From Pseudomonadota bacterium (lineage in GTDB: Bacteria; Pseudomonadota; Gammaproteobacteria; Steroidobacterales; Steroidobacteraceae), in the NCBI GenBank assembly GCA_016703895.1, contig JADJBE010000002.1, positions 186,001 to 250,000 of the forward strand: a stretch of 64,000 bases of DNA, written 5' to 3'. The notes beneath the pieces were generated by a model that ran no database searches, had not been told where the DNA came from, and worked only from the letters and a program-made list of their open reading frames with translations. A program made the translations under genes and the position numbers. Of the stretch, positions 24,793 through 34,048 are shown one piece after another. Position 1 is the first letter of the stretch. Each line of letters opens with the position of its first letter.

Positions 24793-25854
24793 CTAGTCCT
24801 GGTCTTTGGTCGGCTCGAACTTGGCCTTGTTGATGCCCTTCTTGTAGGCCTCTTTGCCAGACACGACTTTTTGATCCAGCAACTGTTGAATCGCGCTGTC
24901 CATGGTCCGCATGCCGAATTGCGAGCCGGACTGCATCGCCGTTTCGAGCTGATCCAGCTTGCCCTGGCGGATCAGGTTGGAGACCGCCGGCGTATTGACC
25001 ATTATTTCGAGCGCCGCGACCCTGCCGTTCTTGTCCGTAGTCTGCAACAGCTGCTGGGAAACGACGCCGCGCAGACTGGTTGAGAGCATCGTACGCACGT
25101 GCGATTGCTTGTCGGCCGGGAACACGTTGACCATCCGGTCGACGGTTTGCGCCGCGCCGTTGGTATGTAACGTCCCCATCACCAAAATGCCCATCTCCGC
25201 GGCAGTCACCGCAATACTGATCGTCTCGTAGTCGCGCAATTCGCCGACCAGTATGACGTCTGGGTCTTCGCGCAACGCAGAGTGCAGCGCCGCGGCGAAA
25301 CTTGGCGAGTGCACGCCGATTTCTCGCTGGCTGATCAGACAGCTCTTGCGCTGATGCACGAACTCGATCGGATCTTCAATTGTTAGTATGTGGCCTTTGA
25401 CCCGGTTGTTGATATCGTCGATCATCGCCGCGAGAGTCGTGGACTTGCCCGAGCCGGTCTTGCCTGTCACCAGTATCAAACCATTGATCGTATTACACAT
25501 CTGCCGCACGGCGCGCGGCATGTTGAGCTGATCGAGCGACAGCGCCTTGGAGGGAATCGCGCGAAACACTGCGCCCATGCCATTCAAATGCCGCATCACG
25601 TTGACGCGGAAGCGACCGTACTCGCCCATGGTATAGGCGAAGTCCGCGCCCTCGCGTTCCTCAAAGCGTGCTGTGGCGGCTCTAGGCATGATTTCGTACA
25701 GTGCTGTCTGGACGAACTCGCGAGCGAGTGGCTCTGGTCGCAGCGGCTGCAGTTCGCCAAACTGTCGGATCCGCGGTGGATCGCCTGCCAGGAAGTGCAG
25801 ATCGGAGCCTTTCTTCTCCAGGATCTGCAGCAAATACTCGTCGATATGCGCCAT
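24793..25854 (-). CDS. pilT: PilT-like type IV pilus retraction ATPase
   Basis: Hexameric AAA+-like ATPase that powers pilus retraction at the inner membrane. 353 residues with GSDLHFLAGDPP at the N-terminal PAS-like domain, Walker A GKTGSGKST near residue 133, the Asp box (ILTIEDPIEFVHQ), Walker B DPDVILVGELRDYETI and the His box GTLHTNGAAQTVDR. The C-terminal EIMVNTPAVSNLIRQGK corresponds to the PilT retraction motif region. Two bases separate it from the preceding paralogue. PilT and PilU cannot be told apart with certainty; the C-terminal motif favours PilT here. Confidence 0.88.
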   Translation of the reverse strand: MAHIDEYLLQILEKKGSDLHFLAGDPPRIRQFGELQPLRPEPLAREFVQTALYEIMPRAATARFEEREGADFAYTMGEYGRFRVNVMRHLNGMGAVFRAIPSKALSLDQLNMPRAVRQMCNTINGLILVTGKTGSGKSTTLAAMIDDINNRVKGHILTIEDPIEFVHQRKSCLISQREIGVHSPSFAAALHSALREDPDVILVGELRDYETISIAVTAAEMGILVMGTLHTNGAAQTVDRMVNVFPADKQSHVRTMLSTSLRGVVSQQLLQTTDKNGRVAALEIMVNTPAVSNLIRQGKLDQLETAMQSGSQFGMRTMDSAIQQLLDQKVVSGKEAYKKGINKAKFEPTKDQD

Positions 25855-25856
25855 CG

Positions 25857-26960
25857 CTAACTACCAGCGGCCGCAGCGGCGTCGAGTTTGGGCAGCACGG
25901 AAGGCTCGGTGACATAGCGCGCGAACAATTTCTTGTCTGACGCGTAGGCAACAGCGTCGTCCGCGTCCAGCTCTTTCGCCGCGAGACCGGCCAGCAGCGC
26001 CTGATCCAGCAGTTGCATGCCGGCGTCACGGCCGGTCTGGATCTGGTTTGGTATCTGGTGTGTCTGGTCGGTTTGAATGAGCTTGGCGATCGCCTTGCTC
26101 ATGGTCATCACTTCGCAAACCGCGCGACGGCTGCGGCCGTCGGCAGTCTTGACCAGCACTTGGGTGATCACGGCGATGAGACTCTGCGACAAGAAACTCT
26201 TGGTTTGCTCCCGTTCTTCGATCGGCAGCGCATCGATCACGCGGTCGATAGTCTTGGCAGCACTGGTGGTATGTAACGTGCCAAATACAAGATGACCGGT
26301 CTCCGCAGCGGTCATCGCCATTGAGATGGTCTCGGCGTCGCGCAGTTCGCCGACCAGAATCACGTCCGGGTCTTCACGCATCGCCGCGCGCACGCCCTCG
26401 GCAAAGCTCGGCAAGTGGGTATTGAGTTCGCGCTGGATCAGCTGCGACATCTTGCTGCGATGGACGAATTCGATCGGGTCTTCGAGGCTGACAATATTGA
26501 GCCGTCGCGTGACGTTCAGATAGTCAATCATGGCGGCGAGCGTGGTCGACTTGCCCGTACCGGTGGCGCCGGTGACGAGAATCATGCCTTGGTGCTGGTC
26601 GCAGAGTTTCTTGACTATTGGCGGTACGCCGATGCGATCGATGCTCGGGATGTCGGCAGGGATGGCCCGGAAGGTGGCGCCAATACCCGTCTCTTTACGA
26701 AACACGTTGACGCGAAATCGGCCGCCCTCGCCAGACACGTACGAGAAGTCCAGATCCTGACCTTTGGCAAACAGCTCGGTCTGGTTCTTGCTCAAGATCT
26801 CGCTCAGGTAGCTCTCGAGCTCGGTATCGCGAAGATCGCGAAACTTGATCGGTAGCAAATCGCCGTTCGAACGCAACATCGGCGGTACGCCGACCGCGAG
26901 ATGGATATCCGAACAGCCCTGCTGAGTTCCTAACTTCAGGAACGCGTCGATACGCGCCAT
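25857..26960 (-). CDS. pilU: PilU-like type IV pilus ATPase
   Basis: Second PilT-family ATPase, 367 residues from ATG 26960, which has a GGAGA about seven bases upstream. It has GCSDIHLAVGVPPMLRSNGD, Walker A GATGTGKST, SLEDPIEFVH, DPDVILVGELRDAETI and GTLHTTSAAKTIDR. The C-terminal region (VMTMSKAIAKLIQT, then a Met/Gln-rich helix and ~45 extra residues) is closer to PilU, an accessory motor working with PilT. It is transcribed ahead of pilT and behind the HEAT-kinase gene, with 143 bases between kinase and pilU. Confidence 0.85.
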   Translation of the reverse strand: MARIDAFLKLGTQQGCSDIHLAVGVPPMLRSNGDLLPIKFRDLRDTELESYLSEILSKNQTELFAKGQDLDFSYVSGEGGRFRVNVFRKETGIGATFRAIPADIPSIDRIGVPPIVKKLCDQHQGMILVTGATGTGKSTTLAAMIDYLNVTRRLNIVSLEDPIEFVHRSKMSQLIQRELNTHLPSFAEGVRAAMREDPDVILVGELRDAETISMAMTAAETGHLVFGTLHTTSAAKTIDRVIDALPIEEREQTKSFLSQSLIAVITQVLVKTADGRSRRAVCEVMTMSKAIAKLIQTDQTHQIPNQIQTGRDAGMQLLDQALLAGLAAKELDADDAVAYASDKKLFARYVTEPSVLPKLDAAAAAGS

Positions 26961-27103
26961 GAACAATTCTCCAAAGGCTAAGGCCCAGCATGCGATCAGG
27001 CCCAGCGACGGAATGTGACCCACTGCGCGTTTATTCGCAACTGCTGGGTCTGCCGGGGACAATCATCCCCTGACTGCGAAGTGCGTAGCGTGCGGAGTGG
27101 CGC

Positions 27104-29596
27104 CTAGCGGAATGTCTCGAGCGCGGCGCGCAGTTCGAGCATTGTCTGAAAGCGTTTTTCTTTGTCGACTGCCATCGCCTTCATGACCACATCCGAGAGG
27201 CCGGGCGGCAGGTTGGGGTTTATTTCGCTTGGCGGCCGCGCCTTACCCTGCACATGTTGGTACATCACCGACATGTGATCACCGCGCGCGTAGGGCGCCA
27301 CGCCCGTTACCATCTCATACAGAATCACGCCCAGCGCGTAGGTGTCAGCGCGCTGGTCGACTTTCTTGCCCAGGATCTGCTCGGGCGCCATGTACTTTGG
27401 CGAGCCGATCACATAGCCGGTCTTGGTGAGCTGCGTATTGCTCTCGCCCTCGCGGTGCGCGGCGGCGACACCAAAATCCACGATCTTCAACAGACCTTCA
27501 TCGTTGATGAGCAGATTGGCGGGCTTCAAGTCCCGGTGCACGATGCCGACTTGATGGGCGACATCCATGCCCGTGCAGATGTCGCAACCAAGGCGCAGTG
27601 CTCGTGCCAGGTCCATCGGTTTCTCGCCGACCACCTCGGTACCCAGTGTATGCGACGGGAAGTACTCCATCGAGATTGCGTAGTTGCCCTGGATAAACAG
27701 GAAGTCATAGATGCGAATGACATTGTGGTGCGTGATCTTGCGCGAGTAGCGCAGCTCATGCACGAAGCGCTTCATGATCTCCTCGTCCTCGGAGACGTTG
27801 GGGTTGAGGAATTTGAGGATCAAACGCTCGTCTACCACCGTGTCCTCCATCAGCAAGACGGTGCCGAAAGCACCCTTGCCAATGCGCTCGATGTATTTAT
27901 AACGACCCTCGATAATATCGCCGGTCTTGAGCGTTTGGATATCGAGCTTGGGCGGGCCACCGGACGCTTTCTCCGCTTCTTTGAGCGACCGCGCGACCGA
28001 CGTCTCGGACATGACCTGTGTCTTGGTCTGCACCGGTGACGGCGGTGCCACGATGCCGGCCGCTGCAGCCGGATCGAGCGCTGGCGGCGGGCGGGTCGTC
28101 TTGGTGCCATCGGCAGGTCCGCGCGCCAGCGCCCCTGTTTGCGAGGTGACTGGCGCGCCGCTCAGCGTGAAACGTGCATCGAGTTCGGACAGCGCGCGCA
28201 TCGCGGCCTGCGCCACCGTGTTGTCTGGCAATGAGGTCTGGGCCTTCAGCTGTACCCGGATGTGTTCCACCCGGCGCTCATCCGCCAACTTCGACAGCGC
28301 GCCAATCGCTTCGACACGGATGTCTTTTTCTTCGCGCGTCAGCATCGACATTACGGATTCCAACACTTTTTGATCGCCGAGGCGGCCCAGCGCTCTGACC
28401 ACGACTGGCAGCGACTTGGCCGGCGTGTTCTGCAGCATTTCCATCAGCCGCGGCACTGCGCGCTTGTTGCCGATCTCTGCCAATGCGTCGACCGCACGTT
28501 CGCTGACCCACCAGTCTGGATCCTTGGTGGCATCGATCAAATGACTGACGGCGCGCTCATCTTTGGTCTGGTTCAGAATCTCGATTGCCGCGCGGCGGAT
28601 GTCCTGATCGTCATCACGTATCAGGTGCAGCACCGCGTCGACGACCTTGGGGCCACCGATCTTGCCCAACGCGTCGGCGGCGCGACTACGTACCCACCAG
28701 TCTGCATCGGCAATCGCTGCCAGTAGATCCTTGATCGAATTCGTGTCGCCGATCTCATTGAGAACTTCGACGGCCGCGCGGCGCGCGTACTCGTTCTCGT
28801 CCTGCAGTATCGGGATCAAGTACTTGATCGTCTCAGGATCGTTGGCTTTGATGACGACATCGATCGCCTTGTTCTGCACGTCGAGCTCAGGGTCGCGCAG
28901 CATCTCGCAGAGCTGCGCCACATCGATCGGGCCGTCCATTTTTTGCAGCGCACTCAAGGTGGCGGCGCGCACCAACTTGCTAGGGTCTTTGAGCTGTCCC
29001 TGCAACGCGCGCTGCACGTCAGGTGTATTGAAGCGCGACAGGATATTGATGATATGCAGGCGAGCGATTGGATCCTTGCCTTGCATGCGACCGATGAGCT
29101 CGGCAACGTGCTCGTCGCTCGCCATTTCGCCGATGACACGGAACAGCGCGGCTTTTTCATTCGGCTGTTGTTGGTAGGCCGCGGTCAACAGTTCGCGCAC
29201 TGTGAAGCGCGATTTCTGCGCGAGGATCACGTCCATCACCGAGGACTTGGAGATGCCCTCGACCGAGAGGGCTTCCAGCAGCAGATGTGGCGGGTAGTTG
29301 CGACTGCTGGACAGGGCCCAAGCCACGCCGGAAACGACCCGTGGGCTACCCTCGACCATCAAGCGAAAGAACTCTGGCAAGGTCTTCTGGTTGACGATAC
29401 CCGACAGGACTTCGATGAAGCCCAGCGTGGCGACTTTGTCGGCTTCATCGAGCGCAGCCGCGACCGACGGGATCACGCCGGCGCCAAGCCCACGCAGCTT
29501 TGCGATGGCTTTTTGGGTGCTCGGTGCCGCGATGTCCTTGGCCGACTTGATCTCGGTGATGGACTTGTCGGCACGAATGTTCGTCAGGAAACTCAC
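27104..29596 (-). CDS. HEAT-repeat/Ser-Thr protein kinase fusion
   Basis: An 830-residue cytoplasmic protein. Residues ~20–475 are tandem HEAT repeats (for example ARRAAVEVLNEIGD, VRSRAADALGKIGG, SERAVDALAEIGNK), a superhelical protein-binding scaffold. A Pro/Ala/Thr linker follows (~485–545). The C-terminal ~265 residues form a eukaryotic-type kinase with GKGAFG glycine loop, LILKFLNP lysine, HRDLKPANLL catalytic loop, DFGVAAAHR and YMAPEQ, so it should be active. No membrane segment or PASTA domain. It lies directly upstream of pilU and pilT on the same strand, suggesting a link to pilus or surface signalling (inference). Confidence 0.92.
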   Translation of the reverse strand: MSFLTNIRADKSITEIKSAKDIAAPSTQKAIAKLRGLGAGVIPSVAAALDEADKVATLGFIEVLSGIVNQKTLPEFFRLMVEGSPRVVSGVAWALSSSRNYPPHLLLEALSVEGISKSSVMDVILAQKSRFTVRELLTAAYQQQPNEKAALFRVIGEMASDEHVAELIGRMQGKDPIARLHIINILSRFNTPDVQRALQGQLKDPSKLVRAATLSALQKMDGPIDVAQLCEMLRDPELDVQNKAIDVVIKANDPETIKYLIPILQDENEYARRAAVEVLNEIGDTNSIKDLLAAIADADWWVRSRAADALGKIGGPKVVDAVLHLIRDDDQDIRRAAIEILNQTKDERAVSHLIDATKDPDWWVSERAVDALAEIGNKRAVPRLMEMLQNTPAKSLPVVVRALGRLGDQKVLESVMSMLTREEKDIRVEAIGALSKLADERRVEHIRVQLKAQTSLPDNTVAQAAMRALSELDARFTLSGAPVTSQTGALARGPADGTKTTRPPPALDPAAAAGIVAPPSPVQTKTQVMSETSVARSLKEAEKASGGPPKLDIQTLKTGDIIEGRYKYIERIGKGAFGTVLLMEDTVVDERLILKFLNPNVSEDEEIMKRFVHELRYSRKITHHNVIRIYDFLFIQGNYAISMEYFPSHTLGTEVVGEKPMDLARALRLGCDICTGMDVAHQVGIVHRDLKPANLLINDEGLLKIVDFGVAAAHREGESNTQLTKTGYVIGSPKYMAPEQILGKKVDQRADTYALGVILYEMVTGVAPYARGDHMSVMYQHVQGKARPPSEINPNLPPGLSDVVMKAMAVDKEKRFQTMLELRAALETFR

Positions 29597-29728
29597 AAAG
29601 GGCTGTATGCCTCAGGGTTTGTACCAAAAATTATGCCACAGTCCATGCCACGGCTCGATATCGGTCGGTGCAAACTGCCAAGTTGGTTAGAATGGTGGGC
29701 CCCGTTCCCTAGCAAACAAAGCGATAGC

Positions 29729-30838
29729 ATGGTCGACGAAACGTCTGGTAGTCCCGAGTCGGCGCGCCTGCGCGCTGCGGTCGAGTGTTTCGAGGAACCG
29801 TTGTTGCAAATATCCCTAGGGGCTGCCAAAGCGGTCCAGCGTGCCGCGATGGTGGATGGCCGTGCAGTCATCGAACTCGTGCTGGGAATTCCCACCGGTG
29901 GTTATGCGGCGGTTCTGGGTCCGGCATTGCACCGGCATCTGGCCGCGGCGGGTTTTGTGCTGCCCATCGATCTGTCGCTAAACAGCAGCATCGAGCAGCA
30001 TGCCGTGCAGCGCCAACTCAAGCCGCTGGCAGGGATCCGCAATATTGTCGCGGTGGCGTCTGGCAAGGGCGGGGTTGGCAAGAGCACGGTGGCCGTCAAT
30101 CTGGCGCTCGCGTGGGCGGCGCAGGGCGCGCGGGTGGGAATTCTGGATGCGGACATCTATGGACCCAGCCAGCCGATCATGCTCGGGCTTGAGGGGCAAC
30201 GTCCAACCGCCCTCGAGAACAAGCGCATCATTCCGCTCAAGGCGCACGGCATCGTTGCGATGTCGATTGGCTTTTTGATCGACCCCAAACAACCGATGGT
30301 CTGGCGTGGTCCGATGGTGACGCAGGCCTTGACGCAACTGCTGGCCGACACCGATTGGGGGCAGCTCGACTACCTGGTCGTGGATATGCCACCCGGCACC
30401 GGTGATATTCAGCTCACCCTCTCGCAACGTGTGCCGGTTGCCGGTGCGGTGATCGTGACGACAACGCAGGACATCGCGCTGGCGGACGCGCGCAAGGGGC
30501 TGGCGATGTTCGAGAAAGTGAACGTGCCAGTGCTAGGCGTCATCGAGAACATGAGCGTGCACGTTTGCAGCAACTGCGGCCACATCGAGCATCTGTTTGG
30601 CGCAGGTGGGGGTGCGCGCATGGCCGCCGAGTACGGCGTGGAGTTGTTAGGTGAGCTGCCGCTCGATGCCCGTATCCGGGCGGAGACGGACGGCGGCATT
30701 CCGACCGTGGTCGCCGCACCGTCGTCGCCACACGCCGCGCCATATTTCGAGGCCGCGCGCCGCACGGCGGCGGCGTTGGCGCGACGCGCACGCGATCGCT
30801 CCAGCATGTTCCCCAAGATCGTAGTGGAGGAAAGTTAA
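29729..30838 (+). CDS. apbC: Mrp/ApbC P-loop iron–sulfur cluster carrier
   Basis: Cytosolic ATPase that carries and delivers Fe-S clusters. The ATG at 29729 gives 369 residues, the family norm; the same frame is open upstream but overlaps the kinase gene antisense. N-terminal ~90 residues are the MIP18/DUF59-like domain (VIELVLGIPTGGYAAV). The deviant Walker A VASGKGGVGKSTVAVNLA lies near residue 112, then DADIYGPSQP, VVDMPPGTGDIQLTL, and the cluster-binding C-x2-C in VCSNCGH near residue 286. It is divergent from the kinase (132-base gap) and followed by dcd five bases later. Confidence 0.93.
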   Translation: MVDETSGSPESARLRAAVECFEEPLLQISLGAAKAVQRAAMVDGRAVIELVLGIPTGGYAAVLGPALHRHLAAAGFVLPIDLSLNSSIEQHAVQRQLKPLAGIRNIVAVASGKGGVGKSTVAVNLALAWAAQGARVGILDADIYGPSQPIMLGLEGQRPTALENKRIIPLKAHGIVAMSIGFLIDPKQPMVWRGPMVTQALTQLLADTDWGQLDYLVVDMPPGTGDIQLTLSQRVPVAGAVIVTTTQDIALADARKGLAMFEKVNVPVLGVIENMSVHVCSNCGHIEHLFGAGGGARMAAEYGVELLGELPLDARIRAETDGGIPTVVAAPSSPHAAPYFEAARRTAAALARRARDRSSMFPKIVVEES

Positions 30839-30843
30839 ACAGA

Positions 30844-31410
30844 ATGACTATCAAGTCGGACCATTGGATACGCCGAACGGCGGCGAGCCACGGCATGATC
30901 GAGCCGTTCGCACCGGAACAGGTGCGCGAGGCCAACGGCCAGAAGATCGTCTCGTATGGAACCTCCAGCTATGGCTACGACGTGCGCTGCGCGAATGAAT
31001 TCAAGGTGTTTACCAACATCAACTCGACGATTGTCGATCCGAAGGCATTTGACGCCAAGAGTTTTGTCGACATTACGGCCGACGTTTGCATCATCCCACC
31101 GAATTCGTTTGCGCTGGCCCGCACGGTCGAGTTCTTTCGCATTCCGCGCAGTGTGCTGGTTGTCTGTCTCGGCAAGTCCACCTACGCCCGTTGCGGGATC
31201 ATCGTCAATGTGACGCCCCTCGAACCCGAATGGGAGGGACACGTGACGCTCGAGTTCTCGAATACGACACCGCTGCCTGCCAAGATCTATGCGAACGAGG
31301 GGGTTGCGCAGATGCTGTTCTTTGAGTCGGACGAGGTCTGCGGCACGTCGTACCGGGACCGTGGCGGCAAGTATCAAGGGCAGCGCGGCGTCACCTTGCC
31401 AAAGGCGTGA
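30844..31410 (+). CDS. dcd: dCTP deaminase
   Basis: Deaminates dCTP to dUTP, the main source of dUMP for thymidylate in many gammaproteobacteria. 188 residues, the exact family size, with IVSYGTSSYGYDVRC, the substrate-binding VCLGKSTYARCGIIVNVTPLEPEWEGHVTLE region holding catalytic Arg and Glu, and a C-terminal YQGQRGVTLPK that closes over the active site. GGAGG lies within the 3' end of apbC ahead of the ATG, so the pair is co-translated. It is convergent with the DUF3108 gene, separated by only three bases. Confidence 0.97.
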   Translation: MTIKSDHWIRRTAASHGMIEPFAPEQVREANGQKIVSYGTSSYGYDVRCANEFKVFTNINSTIVDPKAFDAKSFVDITADVCIIPPNSFALARTVEFFRIPRSVLVVCLGKSTYARCGIIVNVTPLEPEWEGHVTLEFSNTTPLPAKIYANEGVAQMLFFESDEVCGTSYRDRGGKYQGQRGVTLPKA

Positions 31411-31413
31411 TAG

Positions 31414-32190
31414 CTATTTAGCGGCAGTCGTTGCGGCGCGTTGCAGATCACGGATTCGCATCGTCACCTCGACGTTGCCGTTGCGTATGCGCTGGGCCAT
31501 CACCGGCAGGTAACCCAGCGACGGCGCATGCCAGGTGCGGGTGATACGGCTGCCGTCTGGCCGTTTGCTGTCGTACACAACCGTATCCAACTCGCCAATG
31601 GCGGTCTTGATGCGCTCGCTGCCATGACGCCGTTGCTCGTAGTCCTTGATCTCATTGCCGTCGATCATCCAGATCTGGGTTGGTAAATCGCCACGCTGCA
31701 ATTGTCGCATCGCTGCGATTTGCAATGACATCGGGTCTTGCGTACTGGGCTTCAATTCCAGGTCGACGTTGTTACCTCGCGCAGTGCCGGTCACCCGATT
31801 GCGCTGCCAGTTGAAATCCAGCGCGGTCTGGCGTTCTTTTTCGTCGATGCCGCGAAATTGCTGGGGTCGAACTTCGCCGGCTACCAGTTCGAACGTCGAC
31901 GTTTGTTTGACGGGATCCGCAACCAACAGTCGTGCCAGACCACGCGCAACCGTGGTTGAGTCGTAGCGATAGTCATCGCCGCCAAGGCGTATCAACGTAA
32001 GCGTGGAAACACCTGCGGTGATGCCCTTCCATTCTACTGAATAAGCGACTGTGAACGGCTCGAGCACATCCGTCTCCGGCGGGCTTTGCGAGCTTGCCGT
32101 CGCGGGCACCCCGGTGACCAAAGCTGCTAACAACAGCGCCTGACTAACCGCGGTCGCCCAGTGGCGGCGAGTCGTCTCTGCTCTCAACAT
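31414..32190 (-). CDS. DUF3108 exported protein
   Basis: A 258-residue exported protein with a signal sequence (residues ~1–33, ending ATASS). DUF3108 features: VAYSVEWKGITAGVSTLTL, YRYDSTTVARGLARLL, ALDFNWQRNRVTGTARGNN, and a C-terminal DTVVYDSKRPDGSRITRTWHA followed by LGYLPVMAQRIRNG. These periplasmic beta-rich proteins are uncharacterised. The start overlaps purN by seven bases, an arrangement I recall as conserved in related genomes. Confidence 0.88.
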   Translation of the reverse strand: MLRAETTRRHWATAVSQALLLAALVTGVPATASSQSPPETDVLEPFTVAYSVEWKGITAGVSTLTLIRLGGDDYRYDSTTVARGLARLLVADPVKQTSTFELVAGEVRPQQFRGIDEKERQTALDFNWQRNRVTGTARGNNVDLELKPSTQDPMSLQIAAMRQLQRGDLPTQIWMIDGNEIKDYEQRRHGSERIKTAIGELDTVVYDSKRPDGSRITRTWHAPSLGYLPVMAQRIRNGNVEVTMRIRDLQRAATTAAK

Positions 32191-32867
32191 ACCGCGCCTC
32201 CGGCGTGCCGCGTCCGCGGCGTGATTGAATCAATCAACGGTTGGTCGAGCGGCAGACCGTCGAACAGTACGCGATCCCCGTCGAGCTGCACGCGGCCGCT
32301 CGCCACCCAACCACAGACCTTGGGATACAGCATGTGCTCCAGCTGCTGAACACGGGCTGAAAGGCTGCTTGCGGTGTCAGCCGGCTGGACCTGGAGGCTG
32401 GCCTGGGCGATCACCGGTCCGCCGTCGAGGTCGGGTGTCACGAAGTGGACGCTGGCGCCGTGGCTAGCGTCGCCCGCCGCGAGGACTTGGGCGTGCGTGT
32501 GCAAGCCCTTGTGTTGGGGTAAAAGCGACGGGTGAATGTTGATTAGTCGGCCGCGATAGCGGCCAACAAACACGGCGCCCAAGATCCGCATGAAACCAGC
32601 CAGTGCGATGAAGTCTGCACCGTGCTGATCGAGCGCCGCGGCCAATGCAGCATCGAATGCGGTTCGATCCGCGAATTCACGTGCCGGAATTGTTTCGGTC
32701 GTTATACCCAGCGCCTGCGCCAGCTCAAGCCCCGCTGCCGCGCGGTCGGCAATGACAACCGCGATCCTGGCAGGCAATGCGCCGCACTGCGCTGCGCGAA
32801 CAATGGCAGCCATGTTGGAGCCGCGACCGGAGATCACGATACCGAGCGCAGGCAGTTTGGCGATCAT
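32184..32867 (-). CDS. purN: phosphoribosylglycinamide formyltransferase
   Basis: Transfers a formyl group from 10-formyl-THF to GAR, step 3 of purine synthesis. 227 residues. GIVISGRGSNMAAIV at the N-terminus, catalytic Asn–His–Asp seen in LINIHPSLLPQHKGLHTH and VTPDLDGGPVIAQA. No frame break. Follows purM by 38 bases; the two genes catalyse steps 3 and 5 of the same pathway. The C-terminus is longer than in E. coli by about 15 residues. Confidence 0.96.
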   Translation of the reverse strand: MIAKLPALGIVISGRGSNMAAIVRAAQCGALPARIAVVIADRAAAGLELAQALGITTETIPAREFADRTAFDAALAAALDQHGADFIALAGFMRILGAVFVGRYRGRLINIHPSLLPQHKGLHTHAQVLAAGDASHGASVHFVTPDLDGGPVIAQASLQVQPADTASSLSARVQQLEHMLYPKVCGWVASGRVQLDGDRVLFDGLPLDQPLIDSITPRTRHAGGAVC

Positions 32868-32905
32868 GCGGTCGCTTTGCTTCGGTTATGGCGGAGCGAT
32901 CGCCG

Positions 32906-33937
32906 TCACGTGATGACGACGCCGCGATCGCCGCTGGCGACCTCGCCGATGAGGGTTGCGTGTTCGCCGTTGGCACGCAGTAGGTCGAGCGCCTGGTCAA
33001 CATGGTCAGGTGCAACGACCGCTACCATGCCGACGCCGCAGTTGAACGTGCGGTACATTTCTTGCGGCGCGATCCGCCCCGCTTGCTGTAGCCAATCAAA
33101 CACCGGATCCTGCGTCCAGCTGGCGCGCTCCAAGCGCACTTCGAGGCCCTCCGGCAGGACACGCGGGATGTTGTCTGTCAGCCCGCCGCCAGTGATGTGG
33201 GCGAAGCCATGCACCGGCAGCGCGGCCGCGAGCGCCAGCATCGACTTGACGTAGATGCGTGTGGGTACTAACAATCTGTCCAGCAGCGCACGACCGGCTA
33301 CTTGCGTTGTGGCGTCAGCCCCCGTTGTGGCGAGGAGCTTGCGGATCAGTGAGTAGCCGTTGGAATGCGGGCCGGAAGAAGCGAGCCCGATGACCGCCGC
33401 ACCCGCCTTGGTGCCAGAACCGTCGATGATCCGGTCCTTCTCGACCACGCCGACACAGAAGCCGGCCAAGTCGTAGTCTTCACCGTGATACATACCGGGC
33501 ATTTCCGCTGTCTCGCCGCCCACCAGTGCGCAGCCCGCTTGCCGACAACCTGCAGCGATGCCACCGATGACAGCTTCGGCCACCTCAATGCGCAGCTTGC
33601 CGGTGGCGTAGTAGTCGAGAAAATACAGGGGTTCGGCACCTTGTACGGCAACGTCATTGGCGCACATTGCCACCAGGTCGATGCCGATCGTGTCATGTCG
33701 ACCGGTGTCGATCGCCAGCCGCAGTTTGGTGCCTACACCGTCCGTTCCCGACACCAGCACCGGACGCCGATAGCGGTCAATAGGCACCTCGACCAGCGCG
33801 CCGAAGCCGCCGATGCCGGCGAGCACTTCCTTGCGTAGCGTGCTTTTGACCGCAGGTTTGATCCGTTCAACGAGCGCGTCGCCGGCGTCGATGTTGACGC
33901 CCGCATCGCGATAAGTCAGGCCGGAGTCGTTGCTCAT
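32906..33937 (-). CDS. purM: phosphoribosylformylglycinamidine cyclo-ligase
   Basis: ATP-dependent closure of the imidazole ring to AIR. 343 residues with LTYRDAGVNIDAGDALVERI at the N-terminus, VSGTDGVGTKLRLA, GIDLVAMCANDVAVQGAEPLYF and VGGETAEMPGMY, all family signatures, and FAHITGGGLTDNIPRVLP in the C-terminal domain. First gene of the purM–purN–DUF3108 transcript. It is divergent from the DUF2066 gene across 111 bases. Confidence 0.97.
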   Translation of the reverse strand: MSNDSGLTYRDAGVNIDAGDALVERIKPAVKSTLRKEVLAGIGGFGALVEVPIDRYRRPVLVSGTDGVGTKLRLAIDTGRHDTIGIDLVAMCANDVAVQGAEPLYFLDYYATGKLRIEVAEAVIGGIAAGCRQAGCALVGGETAEMPGMYHGEDYDLAGFCVGVVEKDRIIDGSGTKAGAAVIGLASSGPHSNGYSLIRKLLATTGADATTQVAGRALLDRLLVPTRIYVKSMLALAAALPVHGFAHITGGGLTDNIPRVLPEGLEVRLERASWTQDPVFDWLQQAGRIAPQEMYRTFNCGVGMVAVVAPDHVDQALDLLRANGEHATLIGEVASGDRGVVIT

Positions 33938-33984
33938 GATGTGGCTCAGATACGTGCTGCGAGGAGGGTAATAAAGACTATGTT

Positions 33985-33990
33985 ATTGTA
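33985..33990 (-). promoter_or_regulatory. candidate -10 box of purM
   Basis: On the minus strand TACAAT lies 48 bases ahead of the purM ATG. The -35 region is weak by eye, and no PurR-type operator was recognised. Confidence 0.28.
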
Positions 33991-34048
33991 CAGGAACAGC
34001 CATTGCGCGAGGGGTGGCTCGTCCTGACTAGCCAGTCGAACAGATCGA

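Noticed and set aside
27055..27070. GGGGA–TCCCC hairpin after the HEAT-kinase gene as a terminator
   Set aside because: The stem is only five pairs and no T-run follows on the coding strand.
28943..29728. Long plus-strand open frame continuous with apbC
   Set aside because: It runs antisense to the N-terminal HEAT repeats of the kinase gene, its composition is unnatural, and apbC homology begins only after the ATG at 29729.
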